Part shown: positions 6,688-14,084 of the stretch, one piece after another
How positions within the stretch are numbered: the stretch's first letter is position 1
Layout of the letters: every line of letters begins with the position of its first letter
The notes under the pieces: model-generated
The model's input: only the letters and a program-made list of their open reading frames with translations
Databases searched by the model: none
What the model was told of the DNA's origin: nothing
Translations under genes and position numbers: made by a program
DNA from: Pseudozobellia thermophila
GTDB taxonomy: Bacteria > Bacteroidota > Bacteroidia > Flavobacteriales > Flavobacteriaceae
Assembly: GCF_900141855.1 (NCBI RefSeq)
Contig: NZ_FQYU01000007.1
Span: 1 to 64,000, forward strand
Reading direction: 5' to 3'
DNA: 64,000 bases

Positions 6688-7664
6688 ACCCAAACTTAAA
6701 ATTTGACTTCGTAGTCGATAAGGACAAAAACACAATTAATGTGGAACGCGAGTTTGCCGCAAACCTTGAATTGGTTTGGGAAGCGTGGACAAATCCCGAA
6801 ATTCTTGACCTGTGGTGGGCACCTAAACCCTATAAAACAAGAACAAAATCAATGGATTTTCGCGAGGGCGGAATGTGGCTTTACGAAATGTATAATACCG
6901 AAGGTGAAAACCCGCAAGAATGTCATTGGTGCAAAAATGATTACATCAAAATTGTAAATCAATCCATGTTTTCGGGATTAGATGCCTTCTGTGATGAAAA
7001 CGGAACAGTTAACCCAGAAATGCCTAGAACCCAATGGACAAATAAGTTCAATGAATATGGAGAGAAAACCCTTGTGACCATTACAGCCAAGTACGAGAGC
7101 CTTGGTGACTTGGAAAAAATTATCGCAATAGGCTTTAAAGAAGGTTTTACCATGGCTATGGAAAATCTGGACCAATACATTGAAGCACAATTTAAACTGC
7201 GCAATCAAAATAAAACCAACAATAGGCCAAGAGTAACGACCTACTTAAACTTCGCAGGTAATACAGAAGAAGCTTTCAAATTTTATAAATCTGTTTTCAA
7301 AACTGAATTTATAGGTAAAGGCATTGAACGTTTTGAAGATGTGCCTGCAAGTACCGAAAATTGGCCTCCCATTGCCGATAACGTAAAAAAAATGGTTTTA
7401 CACGTTGAATTGCCCATAGTTGGTGGGCATATATTAATGGGTACGGACGCACCAAAGGAAATGGGCTTTGCATTGACAAGTGGAAACAATATGCATATTT
7501 GCCTAGAACCCGCAACAAGGGAAGAAGCCGACCGGCTATTTATTGAACTTTCTGTAGATGGCAACATTACAATGCCAATGGCAGATATGTTTTTTGGTGC
7601 TTACTTCGGAGAATTTACAGATAAGTTTGGTATCAACTGGATGATCAATTACATAAACAAATAA
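6684..7664 (+). CDS. SRPBCC (AHSA1-like) and VOC/PhnB-like fusion protein
   Basis: The protein has 326 residues in two domains. Residues about 1-175 are an AHSA1/SRPBCC domain: REFAANLELVWEAWTNPE, then WWAPKPYKT and FREGGMWLYEM, ending in GFTMAMENLDQYIE. Residues about 182-325 are a PhnB-type VOC domain: VTTYLNFAGNTEEAFKFYKS, HVELPIVGGHILMGTDAP and GAYFGEFTDKFGINWMINY. The two domains are usually separate genes that co-occur next to ArsR repressors, so this is a natural fusion of a common neighbour pair. SRPBCC domains bind hydrophobic ligands in a cavity; VOC domains handle small electrophiles or resistance functions. The substrate is unknown. Confidence 0.87.
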   Translation: MNPNLKFDFVVDKDKNTINVEREFAANLELVWEAWTNPEILDLWWAPKPYKTRTKSMDFREGGMWLYEMYNTEGENPQECHWCKNDYIKIVNQSMFSGLDAFCDENGTVNPEMPRTQWTNKFNEYGEKTLVTITAKYESLGDLEKIIAIGFKEGFTMAMENLDQYIEAQFKLRNQNKTNNRPRVTTYLNFAGNTEEAFKFYKSVFKTEFIGKGIERFEDVPASTENWPPIADNVKKMVLHVELPIVGGHILMGTDAPKEMGFALTSGNNMHICLEPATREEADRLFIELSVDGNITMPMADMFFGAYFGEFTDKFGINWMINYINK

Positions 7665-7799
7665 CGACAAAAAGCCCTTGTAACCATTAAAAGGCTGAAA
7701 GATGGGGTCTTGTCCCTTACATCCCCTTTTATGAAAACCCAACCTTCTTTCAGGCCGATATCCCGTATATCACAAATTGTGTGATTTTAATCAAAATCA

Positions 7800-7830
7800 A
7801 AGGTGGTTTTGAGACAGACTGCCGTTGTAA
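7800..7830 (+). repeat. Cassette-boundary repeat ending in GTTGTAA
   Basis: GACAGACTGCCGTTGTAA ends in GTTGTAA at 7824-7830, as at 280-286 and 3481-3487. CAGACAGACTGC is also found at 11046 in another boundary. The preceding spacer (7665-7799) starts TAACGACAAAAAGCCCTTG after the SRPBCC-VOC stop and contains ATCACA-AATTG-TGTGAT near 7769, a 6-bp inverted repeat. No gene lies between 7665 and 7864. Confidence 0.45.
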
Positions 7831-7864
7831 AGCATTAAAGCATAATTCCAAAATTTAGAGAATA

Positions 7865-8413
7865 TTGAGCATCAAAAAATACTACGAGATAAGATCTTCA
7901 CTTTCATGGTTAATATATGAAGAACACGCTTTAAGTCTAAAACTTGCTGCTGACGATTCGTTCGAAAAAGGAAAAGAGGTTATGCAAATTAGGGATCAAA
8001 ATGAACGAGTTCATGCACTTGGTTTGTTTAGAGGTAGTATGCTTATGTATGCGGTTAGTTTGGAATTAATCCTAAAAGCTAGAGCTTTATTTGAGGAAAA
8101 AGACAATATTCTGAATGGTCAAATTTCTTCATTTAAGGAGTTTATGAATCAATGGAAATCAAAAAATACCAATGGTCATGGTTACATGGAGATAGTTAAC
8201 CATTACAAAATAGAGTTGTCTGAAAAAGAAATTGAACTATTAAACAATTTTCAAAGTTACACTAGCTGGGCTGGTCGCTTTCCTTTTCCAAAAAAGGAAG
8301 ATAAAATAACGGAAATGGAAAAATATGGAAGAGTTAGTGGAACTGTAAAAACTAGACATAAACAAGAAATTCAAGAGTTTTTAGATAAACAAATGGCGGC
8401 AATGAAAATATAA
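7865..8413 (+). CDS. Helical orphan protein, possibly HEPN-like
   Basis: The 182-residue protein starts at TTG 7865 in frame with no better ATG nearby. It is predicted almost fully helical and soluble. The pattern LSWLIYEEHALSLKLAADDSF...GLFRGSMLMYAVSLELILKA resembles the first helices of HEPN-type proteins, in which a small protein contains an A-x-E-L-x-L-K-A helix. I do not see a clear R-x4-6-H active site, so the assignment is tentative. It is a single-gene cassette: GTTGTAA boundary on the left, TAACCC stop junction and module C on the right. Confidence 0.6.
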   Translation: MSIKKYYEIRSSLSWLIYEEHALSLKLAADDSFEKGKEVMQIRDQNERVHALGLFRGSMLMYAVSLELILKARALFEEKDNILNGQISSFKEFMNQWKSKNTNGHGYMEIVNHYKIELSEKEIELLNNFQSYTSWAGRFPFPKKEDKITEMEKYGRVSGTVKTRHKQEIQEFLDKQMAAMKI

Positions 8414-8426
8414 CCCTTTACAACAC

Positions 8427-8720
8427 TGGTAACCCTTGCACAAATCCTTGAACAGCGAAAAAAACACCTTTTTTAAGCCCTTATTGGGAAACAAAGTGCC
8501 CCTACCCCGCTCCTAGAGTGTTATTCCGTGAATTTCCGGTATTCCTGCCCGTGCCGTTCAGGCGGGTTTTCAGGTGGTAGGCGACGATCTAATGTCAAGC
8601 GGGCGCACCCTTTTTACGGGTACTCCTTTTTTCCCCCGCATACCCAAAACTGCCATCCCTGTTTTAATCCGCAAGGGTCAAATCCTTTTTTTTATAACTT
8701 GCACCAAAGGCACAAAGCCT
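8427..8720 (+). repeat. Intergenic module, copy C (full length, terminator decayed)
   Basis: It begins GGTAACCCTTGCACAAATCC and TTGAACAGCG, continues with GTGCCCCTACCCCGCTCC, then GGTATTCCTGCCCGTGCCG, TTCAGGCGGGTTTTCAGG and TAGGCGACGATC as in copy E. It ends with a T-run and ATAACTTGCACCAAAGGCAC as in copy A. AAGCCC has lost its pairing partner, so the terminator hairpin is not intact. Short open frames across this block are chance reading frames within the repeat. Confidence 0.8.
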
Positions 8721-8735
8721 AAAATTCATTGCTCG

Positions 8736-8902
8736 CGGATCTCCCAATCGGAAATCGTGCGCAAAAAGCTACCCCCGCCCGTACCGAACGGCTACCTTCC
8801 CGACTTTGTCATGCAGGCGGGCGTTCGGAGGGGTTTGGGCTACGGAGGGGTTGTCCTTCGGACGAATCACATCAACGAACCCTAGCCTAAGCGTTGTGTA
8901 AC
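8736..8902 (+). repeat. Right-hand boundary block with foldable stem, ending in GTTGTGT
   Basis: CGGATCTCCCAATCGGAAAT followed by GCGCAAAAAGCTACC and CCCGCCCGT (8736-8782) recurs at 12974-13020 in front of the DUF1801/YdeI gene. Further right, GGCTA (8838-8842) pairs with TAGCC (8883-8887), GGGTT with AACCC inside it, and GTCC-TTC-GGAC at the tip. The block ends in AAGCGTTGTGTAAC, with GTTGTGT at 8893-8899. No gene is present between 8414 and 9023. Confidence 0.55.
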
Positions 8903-9023
8903 AATTGACCGGCATTCAGGAAAATCATCCATCCATTAACGAAAATTGTCCATTTTATTCAGGGTGAATGCACGCCATCTTTGTGTTGTCGATATTGACA
9001 AACAACAATTAAAACAGTTTAGA

Positions 9024-9569
9024 ATGGAAAATTTAGTTAAAGTAGAATTTAATGTTCCTACAAGGGAGCAAGTATCTCCAACAAATCAAGAGATTTTTGA
9101 CAATTTAAACAAGGCATTGGGCTTTGTCCCTAACCTTTATGCTACAATTGCCTATTCAGACAATGGCCTCAAAAAGTACTTGGACTATCAAAACGCCAAA
9201 ACATCATTATCGAACAAAGAAAAGGAAGCCGTGAACCTAATTGTCAGTCAGGTAAACGGATGTATTTATTGCCAAAGTGCACACACCGTACTGGCAAAAA
9301 TGAATGGATTCGATGACAAACAACTGTTGGATATCAGAAAAGGACAGAGCGAGAATGCCAAATTGAATGCTTTGGTTAAATTGGCGGCCGACATTACCAG
9401 AAACAAAGGAAATGCAAGTGATGAAAATGTCAAGGACTTTTTTGACCAGGGATATACAAAGGAAAACCTTGTCGATTTGATCCTTCAGGTAAGTGATAAA
9501 ACGGCCATGAATTATTTACACAATCTTACGAAAGTGCCTGTCGATTTCCCAATGGCCGAAAGTTTGTAA
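9024..9569 (+). CDS. AhpD-like carboxymuconolactone decarboxylase-family protein
   Basis: The 181-residue helical protein carries C80-x2-C83-x3-H87 in CIYCQSAH. This is the redox-active centre of the AhpD branch of the CMD family, which acts in peroxidase reduction. Stand-alone members are thought to protect against oxidants or organic peroxides. The frame is open upstream to 8946, but the extension is array junction DNA, so I chose ATG 9024, whose sequence begins MENLVKVEFNVPTREQVSP. It heads a three-gene cassette with an NTF2-like protein and an AraC regulator. Confidence 0.88.
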   Translation: MENLVKVEFNVPTREQVSPTNQEIFDNLNKALGFVPNLYATIAYSDNGLKKYLDYQNAKTSLSNKEKEAVNLIVSQVNGCIYCQSAHTVLAKMNGFDDKQLLDIRKGQSENAKLNALVKLAADITRNKGNASDENVKDFFDQGYTKENLVDLILQVSDKTAMNYLHNLTKVPVDFPMAESL

Positions 9570-9640
9570 ATTCATAAACCTAATATGGGAGTCGTGTCAA
9601 CATGATTCCCACATTGGGTTTACCAAAACATCTATGTACA

Positions 9641-10063
9641 ATGAATCAGGAAGAAAAAAAATATCCACTTCCCCCCTTCACATTGAATACGGCTCTTGAA
9701 AAAGTGCAAATGGCAGAAGATGCATGGAATAGCAAAGATCCTCTAGGTGTATCAAAAGCATATACTTTAGATTCCGAGTGGCGAAACCGGACTCAATTTA
9801 TCAACGGACGGGAAGAGATCGTCCAATTTCTGACTGAAAAATGGAAGAAAGAAAGAAATTACAAACTAAAAAAGGAACTTTGGGGATTTCGAGAAAACAG
9901 AATGGCGGTGCGATTTGAGTATGAATATCAAGATGAAAACGACCAATGGTACAGGGCGTATGGAAACGAGCTCTGGGAGTTTAACGAAAATGGACTCATG
10001 CAAAAACGGTTTGCAAGTATTAACGACTTAAAAATTGATAAAAGCGAAAGAAAGCTGATCTAA
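9641..10063 (+). CDS. DUF1348/NTF2-like (SnoaL-type) protein
   Basis: The 140-residue protein matches the DUF1348 pattern: [20 protein letters not shown], then [20 protein letters not shown], then [11 protein letters not shown], with [19 protein letters not shown] and an LWEF strand. The fold is the NTF2 cone with a hydrophobic pocket. The function is unknown. An earlier ATG at 9602 exists, but family members start shortly before the P-L-P-P-F motif, which favours 9641. It lies 71 bp after the AhpD-like gene and 9 bp before the AraC gene. Confidence 0.85.
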   Translation: MNQEEKKYPLPPFTLNTALEKVQMAEDAWNSKDPLGVSKAYTLDSEWRNRTQFINGREEIVQFLTEKWKKERNYKLKKELWGFRENRMAVRFEYEYQDENDQWYRAYGNELWEFNENGLMQKRFASINDLKIDKSERKLI

Positions 10064-10072
10064 TATTGGGCT

Positions 10073-10957
10073 ATGCTGCAAGATAACCATTTCACATTCA
10101 TCAATCCCCAAACGGGCAATCTGGCCTTCAAACTATACCATTTTGAAAAGGAAAACCCATTTGACCATATTCAGCGGTTGAATTATTACGCTCTCATTTG
10201 GGTAAAGCAGGGCAAGGGCAACGTCAAGGCTGATTTTTCAAACTATGACTTTCAAGAGCATACCCTATTTTCCTTTTCACCCTACCAACCTTTTATGCTC
10301 AATGCCGAAACTGAAATTAGTGGTTCAGTAATAAATTTTCATCCTGACTTCTTTTGCATCCATAAGCATCACAAAGAAGTCGCATGCAATGGAGTATTGT
10401 TCAACAATATTTACGACCCGCCTTTTATCCACGTGAGCGAGGCTGCAAAAGCAAATTTTGAAATGATCATTGACCAAATCAAAACTGAAATGCAAAAACC
10501 TGATTTGGCACAATATGAACTATTGATTTCCTACCTGAAAATATTCTTGATTTCAGCATCAAGACTAAAAACGGCACAACAGGGTGACGGACAAAACATA
10601 ACAGAAAGAAATAAAGAGCCCTTTATATTACAAAACCTAAAGAGCTATATAGAATCGCATTACAAGACCAAGCATACCGCCAGCGACTATGCCGAAATGC
10701 TATCCATTTCGCCAAAAGCCCTATCCAAACTGACCAAGGTACATTTCAACAAAACCTTGACGGACTTAATCGCTGAACGCATCGTCATAGAAGCCAAAAG
10801 ACAGCTGTATCTAACAGATAAAACCGTGAAAGAAATCGCTTATGAGTTGGGCTATAATGATGAATATTATTTTAGTAGATTCTTTAAGAAGAATGCAGAC
10901 GTATCGCCACATCGGTACCGGGAAACAGTTGGTTTTGATAGAGCTTCAACCGTTTAA
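10073..10957 (+). CDS. AraC-family transcriptional regulator
   Basis: The 294-residue regulator has an N-terminal cupin-like domain (FSNYDFQEHTLFSFSPYQPF). Its C-terminal AraC DNA-binding domain has HTASDYAEMLSISPKALSKL and then TDKTVKEIAYELGYNDEYYF, with the P-H-R-Y-R end. It is the third gene of the cassette, 9 bp after the DUF1348 gene, so it is co-transcribed with, and probably regulates, the AhpD-like and DUF1348 genes. Confidence 0.87.
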   Translation: MLQDNHFTFINPQTGNLAFKLYHFEKENPFDHIQRLNYYALIWVKQGKGNVKADFSNYDFQEHTLFSFSPYQPFMLNAETEISGSVINFHPDFFCIHKHHKEVACNGVLFNNIYDPPFIHVSEAAKANFEMIIDQIKTEMQKPDLAQYELLISYLKIFLISASRLKTAQQGDGQNITERNKEPFILQNLKSYIESHYKTKHTASDYAEMLSISPKALSKLTKVHFNKTLTDLIAERIVIEAKRQLYLTDKTVKEIAYELGYNDEYYFSRFFKKNADVSPHRYRETVGFDRASTV

Positions 10958-11040
10958 ACAGAAAAACGGACGCACATCAAAAGCTATACTTAATGCGGGT
11001 TCTTGTTTTAAATTGAAAGTAGGTGATTATGAATAAACAT

Positions 11041-11102
11041 AACGGCAGACAGACTGCGAAGTGCATTCCAGTCACGCACTACGCGTAGCCAAACCGTTGT
11101 GA
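11041..11102 (+). repeat. attC-like site, compact (62 bp)
   Basis: AACGG (11041-11045) pairs with CCGTT near 11094-11098. Inside, CTGCGAAGTGC pairs imperfectly with GCACTACGCGTAG, with AGTGC/GCACT perfect. Mismatched and bulged bases lie along the stem, and the tip loop is ATTCCAGTCAC. The right end is GTTGTGA (11096-11102), 18 bp before the next start; the left AAC follows ATA. Length, bulged stem and AAC/GTT ends all resemble a short integron attC site, but the 7-bp cores do not match RYYYAAC/GTTRRRY exactly. Confidence 0.6.
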
Positions 11103-11120
11103 GTCATAAAAAAAAGGAAC

Positions 11121-11681
11121 ATGAAAAACTTAGACATAATTATTCCAGGGGTATTTATTATTCTATTGAGTCTGTGTACTTATATCTTTTTTGGTAAAAT
11201 CGGACCCTTGGTCATTGGAGGAGCAAGCGCAGGTGGGTTTCTTTTATACCTTAAAACCGGATATAAATATCGATTCGACACATCCAAAGTGATCATCGCC
11301 TATTTGTTGACTGTCATTTTCTTCATTGTCCATGTATACGAAGAATACATTTTCGGTTTTGAAAGTGTTGCGTCTGAACTTAGTGGTCAAGAAGTTTCAC
11401 AGCAAGGCCTACTGACTTTTGCTGCATTCTTTGCCCCTGTAATGTGGATAACCGGAGCAATATTCATTATTAAGCAATGGGCTTTAGGATATTATTTTCT
11501 GGCTTTTTTCTTTGTAGCCATGACCATTGCAGAATTAACCCATTTTATTTTTCCTTTTATTCTATATGGAGAATGGAGATATACAGCAGGAGTAGCAACG
11601 GCAGCATTGCCATTAATTCCAGCATGGTATGGTTTGATAGTAACACTTAAGGAAACTAAAAGATTAAGGGATGAGTCATAA
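11121..11681 (+). CDS. HXXEE-domain integral membrane protein
   Basis: The 186-residue protein has six hydrophobic helices and the family motif HVYEEYIFGF (H-x2-E-E) near residue 72. A second His/Glu site follows in TIAELTHFIFP. Proteins with this domain are small membrane proteins of unknown function, possibly metal-dependent. The start is ATG 11121 with AAAGGAAC just before it, an unusually clear purine-rich site for this group. It follows the attC-like site by 18 bp and overlaps the next gene by 11 bp. Confidence 0.8.
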   Translation: MKNLDIIIPGVFIILLSLCTYIFFGKIGPLVIGGASAGGFLLYLKTGYKYRFDTSKVIIAYLLTVIFFIVHVYEEYIFGFESVASELSGQEVSQQGLLTFAAFFAPVMWITGAIFIIKQWALGYYFLAFFFVAMTIAELTHFIFPFILYGEWRYTAGVATAALPLIPAWYGLIVTLKETKRLRDES

Positions 11682-11862
11682 GAAAAAATTGGCCTTAGTG
11701 CTTCTGTTTGGAATACCCTCCATATCAAAACCCGTTTTCGCACATACAGATATCAATTCTGATGCAGGTATACTTTCCAACGTTATTGCTGTGGGACTAG
11801 TTCTTGCATCCATAATCATATTTATCCTGGTAAGTAGAAAAAAGAAGGAAAACGACACATAA
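11671..11862 (+). CDS. Small secreted or membrane-anchored protein
   Basis: The 63-residue protein begins with a signal-type sequence (KKKLALVLLFGIPSISKPVFA) and ends with one transmembrane helix (VIAVGLVLASIIIFILV) followed by RKKKEND. It starts inside the HXXEE gene in another frame, which indicates translational coupling, and is its likely partner. No family was recognised. The stop is followed by CAT (TAACAT), then module D begins. Confidence 0.55.
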   Translation: MSHKKKLALVLLFGIPSISKPVFAHTDINSDAGILSNVIAVGLVLASIIIFILVSRKKKENDT

Positions 11863-11865
11863 CAT

Positions 11866-12036
11866 GGGTAAGCCTCGCACAAGTCCTGGAACAGCGAAAA
11901 AACACCTTCTTAAGCCCTATTTAGGGGACAAAGTGCCCCCGCCCCGCTTTTACACTGCACAATGGGGATCCGTCGCCCGATGGGCAAGCATCGACGAGCA
12001 CTTTTTTGGTGATTTGTGCTACAGGCACACAAGCTA
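11866..12036 (+). repeat. Intergenic module, copy D (internally deleted)
   Basis: The order is GGGTAAGCCTCGCACAAGTC, GGAACAGCGAAAAAACACC, AAGCCCTATTTAGGGG, GTGCCCCCGCCCCGCTTTTA, TCGCCCGATGGGCAAGCATC, then a T-run and TTTGTGCTACAGGCACAC. The terminator stem is weak here (CCC-TATTTA-GGG). After the module, ACAGCG (12112-12117) pairs with CGCTGT (12145-12150) shortly before the next gene, perhaps the boundary stem of that cassette. No gene lies in 11863-12171. Confidence 0.75.
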
Positions 12037-12171
12037 AACCTAAGGCGGACCATGGTGCCAAATCAAATGGTCTGTGTATATTTATAAAATCGCTAAATTG
12101 AAAATTGCGCGACAGCGTGCCCCCGAACCATGCTTAGCCCAGATCGCTGTACTTCAACCAACCCATAACCA

Positions 12172-12939
12172 ATGATAAAATTCTTTAGAAAGATTCGCCA
12201 AAAAATGCTGACTGAAAACAAATTCAGCAAATACCTTCTTTATGCCATTGGAGAAATTGTGCTTGTTGTTATCGGGATATTAATTGCCTTACAGATTAAC
12301 AATAACAACAATTACAACGAACAAAGAAATCTAGAGCAGGAATATTTAGTATCGCTACGATCGGAATTTGAAACCAACCTGAACAAAATAAATGCCTCGA
12401 TTCAAGAAAATGAACAACGAATAGAATCACTTGACAATCTATCTACCCTATTTGACAAAAATGTACTTGATACGGTCAGCAATCGGGAAATATCGCAGAT
12501 GTTTGCTCCTGTTCTTGGTAGTCAATTAAGCTATTTGCCTTCAACAGGGGTTTTAAATGACATCATTAGTTCTGGTAAGCTTAATATCATTTTGAATAAA
12601 AACTTAAGGCAACACCTGGCCTCTTTTGAAAGCTCATTGGATTTTATAAATATTCAGTTAAATGAAGCAAATTTTTATGACGACAATTTACGCTCGCTTT
12701 TATATAATAAGGGAAGTGTGCGTAACATTATAAGTGATATAGGATTTATGGATTTTGAAAACGAGTCGATTTCCGAAATGGTAAACAACAAGCCGATGTT
12801 CAAATTAGTTGAATTTGAAAATTACCTGCTGGGTTATCGACTCTTGGCCAAAGCAACGAATGGGCCAAAGTTATTTGGTCGCATAAAGGCGGAAATAGAA
12901 ACCATACTAAAATTAATCGAGCAAGAACTGGACAACTAA
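12172..12939 (+). CDS. DUF6090-type single-pass membrane protein
   Basis: The 255-residue protein begins MIKFFRKIRQKMLTENKFSK followed by a helix (YLLYAIGEIVLVVIGILIALQI) and NNNNNYNEQ. This N-terminus is characteristic of a very common family of membrane-anchored proteins in Flavobacteriia and Cytophagia (DUF6090). The remainder is a helical periplasmic domain of about 200 residues. The function is unknown. It forms a single-gene cassette between module D and a short boundary; its stop is followed by CGA (TAACGA). Confidence 0.8.
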   Translation: MIKFFRKIRQKMLTENKFSKYLLYAIGEIVLVVIGILIALQINNNNNYNEQRNLEQEYLVSLRSEFETNLNKINASIQENEQRIESLDNLSTLFDKNVLDTVSNREISQMFAPVLGSQLSYLPSTGVLNDIISSGKLNIILNKNLRQHLASFESSLDFINIQLNEANFYDDNLRSLLYNKGSVRNIISDIGFMDFENESISEMVNNKPMFKLVEFENYLLGYRLLAKATNGPKLFGRIKAEIETILKLIEQELDN

Positions 12940-12973
12940 CGAAAGCACAACAAGGGCCAAAATTCGGTGCCTT

Positions 12974-13040
12974 CGGATTTTCTGGACGAAAATCACGCGC
13001 AAATAGCTACCCCGCCCGTTACCCAACATTTGGGAGAAAC
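12974..13040 (+). repeat. Short boundary block shared with 8736-8782
   Basis: CGGATTTTCTGGACGAAAAT, then GCGCAAATAGCTACC and CCGCCCGTTACC align with 8736-8782 in the same order. The block occupies the gap between the DUF6090 gene and the DUF1801/YdeI gene. The open frame of the latter extends back through it, which must be read as chance. Confidence 0.6.
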
Positions 13041-13050
13041 CGAGCAACAA

Positions 13051-13695
13051 ATGAACCAAGAAGTAAATAAATACCTGAACAACCTCAAAAACTGGAAAGA
13101 GGAATTAACAAAACTTCGTGAAATTATTCTCGAATGTGGACTGAACGAAGAGTATAAATGGATGCACCCTTGTTATACGGACAAAGGAAAAAACATTGTT
13201 CTAATCCATGGGTTTAAAAATTATTGTGCCATTCTGTTTAATAAAGGAGCTTTATTAAAGGACCCTGAAAATATATTAATTCAGCAAACAGAAAACGTAC
13301 AAGCTGCCAGACAAATACGGTTTACCGACTTACCTGAAATTTTTGAACTAAAACCGATTATTAAGGATTATATTAAAGAAGCAGTCGAAATTGAAAAATC
13401 GGGAATTAAAATAAAAAAGAAAAAAACCACTGATTTTGAAATACCAAATGAGTTAGAGGAAAAATTTGGGGAAAATCCGGATTTCGAAGAAGCATTTTCG
13501 AGACTAACCCCTGGTAGACAAAGAGGGTATCTTTTGTATTTTAATAAACCAAAACAATCTAAAACCAAAATATCCCGAATTGAAAAAAATATGGAACGAA
13601 TTATGGATGGATACGGATTAAATGATTGTACTTGCGGATTATCGAAACGAAAGCCGCATTGTGATGGTTCACATAAACAATTGGAAACGGAATAA
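13051..13695 (+). CDS. DUF1801/YdeI-like protein fused to a CDGSH iron-sulfur motif
   Basis: The 214-residue protein has two parts. Residues 1-175 match the YdeI/OmpD-associated (DUF1801-containing) family: NLKNWKEELTKLREIILECG, then KWMHPCYTDKGKNIVLIHGF, ILFNKGALLKDP and a helical part ending RGYLLYFNKPKQSKTK. Residues 191-208 form a CDGSH zinc-finger-type [2Fe-2S] site with ligands C193, C195, C204 and H208. The addition suggests a redox or Fe-S function for the YdeI-like part. ATG 13051 was chosen because the frame back to 12967 is repeat-derived. It is a single-gene cassette closed by module E. Confidence 0.82.
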   Translation: MNQEVNKYLNNLKNWKEELTKLREIILECGLNEEYKWMHPCYTDKGKNIVLIHGFKNYCAILFNKGALLKDPENILIQQTENVQAARQIRFTDLPEIFELKPIIKDYIKEAVEIEKSGIKIKKKKTTDFEIPNELEEKFGENPDFEEAFSRLTPGRQRGYLLYFNKPKQSKTKISRIEKNMERIMDGYGLNDCTCGLSKRKPHCDGSHKQLETE

Positions 13696-13710
13696 AAAGC
13701 CTTGGGTAAC

Positions 13711-14031
13711 ACCGGCAAGCCCTGTACAAGTCCTTGAACAGTGAAAAAACACTTTTTATAAGCCCTTTTTAGTTTTTTTTGTTTTTAGGCCGGTCTTTGC
13801 AACTTGATCTTTGAACGGTCAAAAAGGGCGTAGAGCATGCGGAGCAGGACCTTTTCGCCCCTTTTTAAGGTACCGAGTGCCCCCGCCCCGCTCTTGGGGC
13901 GTTTTTCCGTAAACTTTAGGTATTCCTGCCCGTGCCGTTCAGGCGGGTTTTAGGTTGTAGGCGACGATCCATCGCCCGATCGGCAAGTATGCCAAAGCTC
14001 TTTTTTATATCTTGTACAACGGGCACGCTGT
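13711..14031 (+). repeat. Intergenic module, copy E (full length)
   Basis: This is the most complete copy beside A and C. It has GGCAAGCCCTGTACAAGTCC, TTGAACAGTG, AAGCCCTTTTTAG followed by a long T-run (stem partner lost), GGCCGGTCTTTGC, CTTGATCTTTGAACGGTC and CAGGACCTTTTCGCCCC. Then come GTGCCCCCGCCCCGCTC, GGTATTCCTGCCCGTGCCG, TTCAGGCGGGTTTTAGG, GTAGGCGACGATCCATCGCC and CGATCGGCAAG, ending in a T-run and CTTGTACAACGGGCACG. Combining it with A and C gives the consensus unit of about 320 bp. No gene lies in 13696-14084. Confidence 0.82.
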
Positions 14032-14084
14032 GTTGGGATTAATTTGAAAAAAAAACACAATCAACAACTTAGTATTTTAAACCC

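Noticed and set aside
8528-8885. Two overlapping short open frames in module C
   Set aside because: They lie fully in the repeated module and its boundary; the peptide is Cys/Pro/Arg-rich and unlike a protein.
12967-13050. Upstream extension of the DUF1801/YdeI-CDGSH frame
   Set aside because: It is translated boundary repeat shared with 8736-8782; the real start is ATG 13051.
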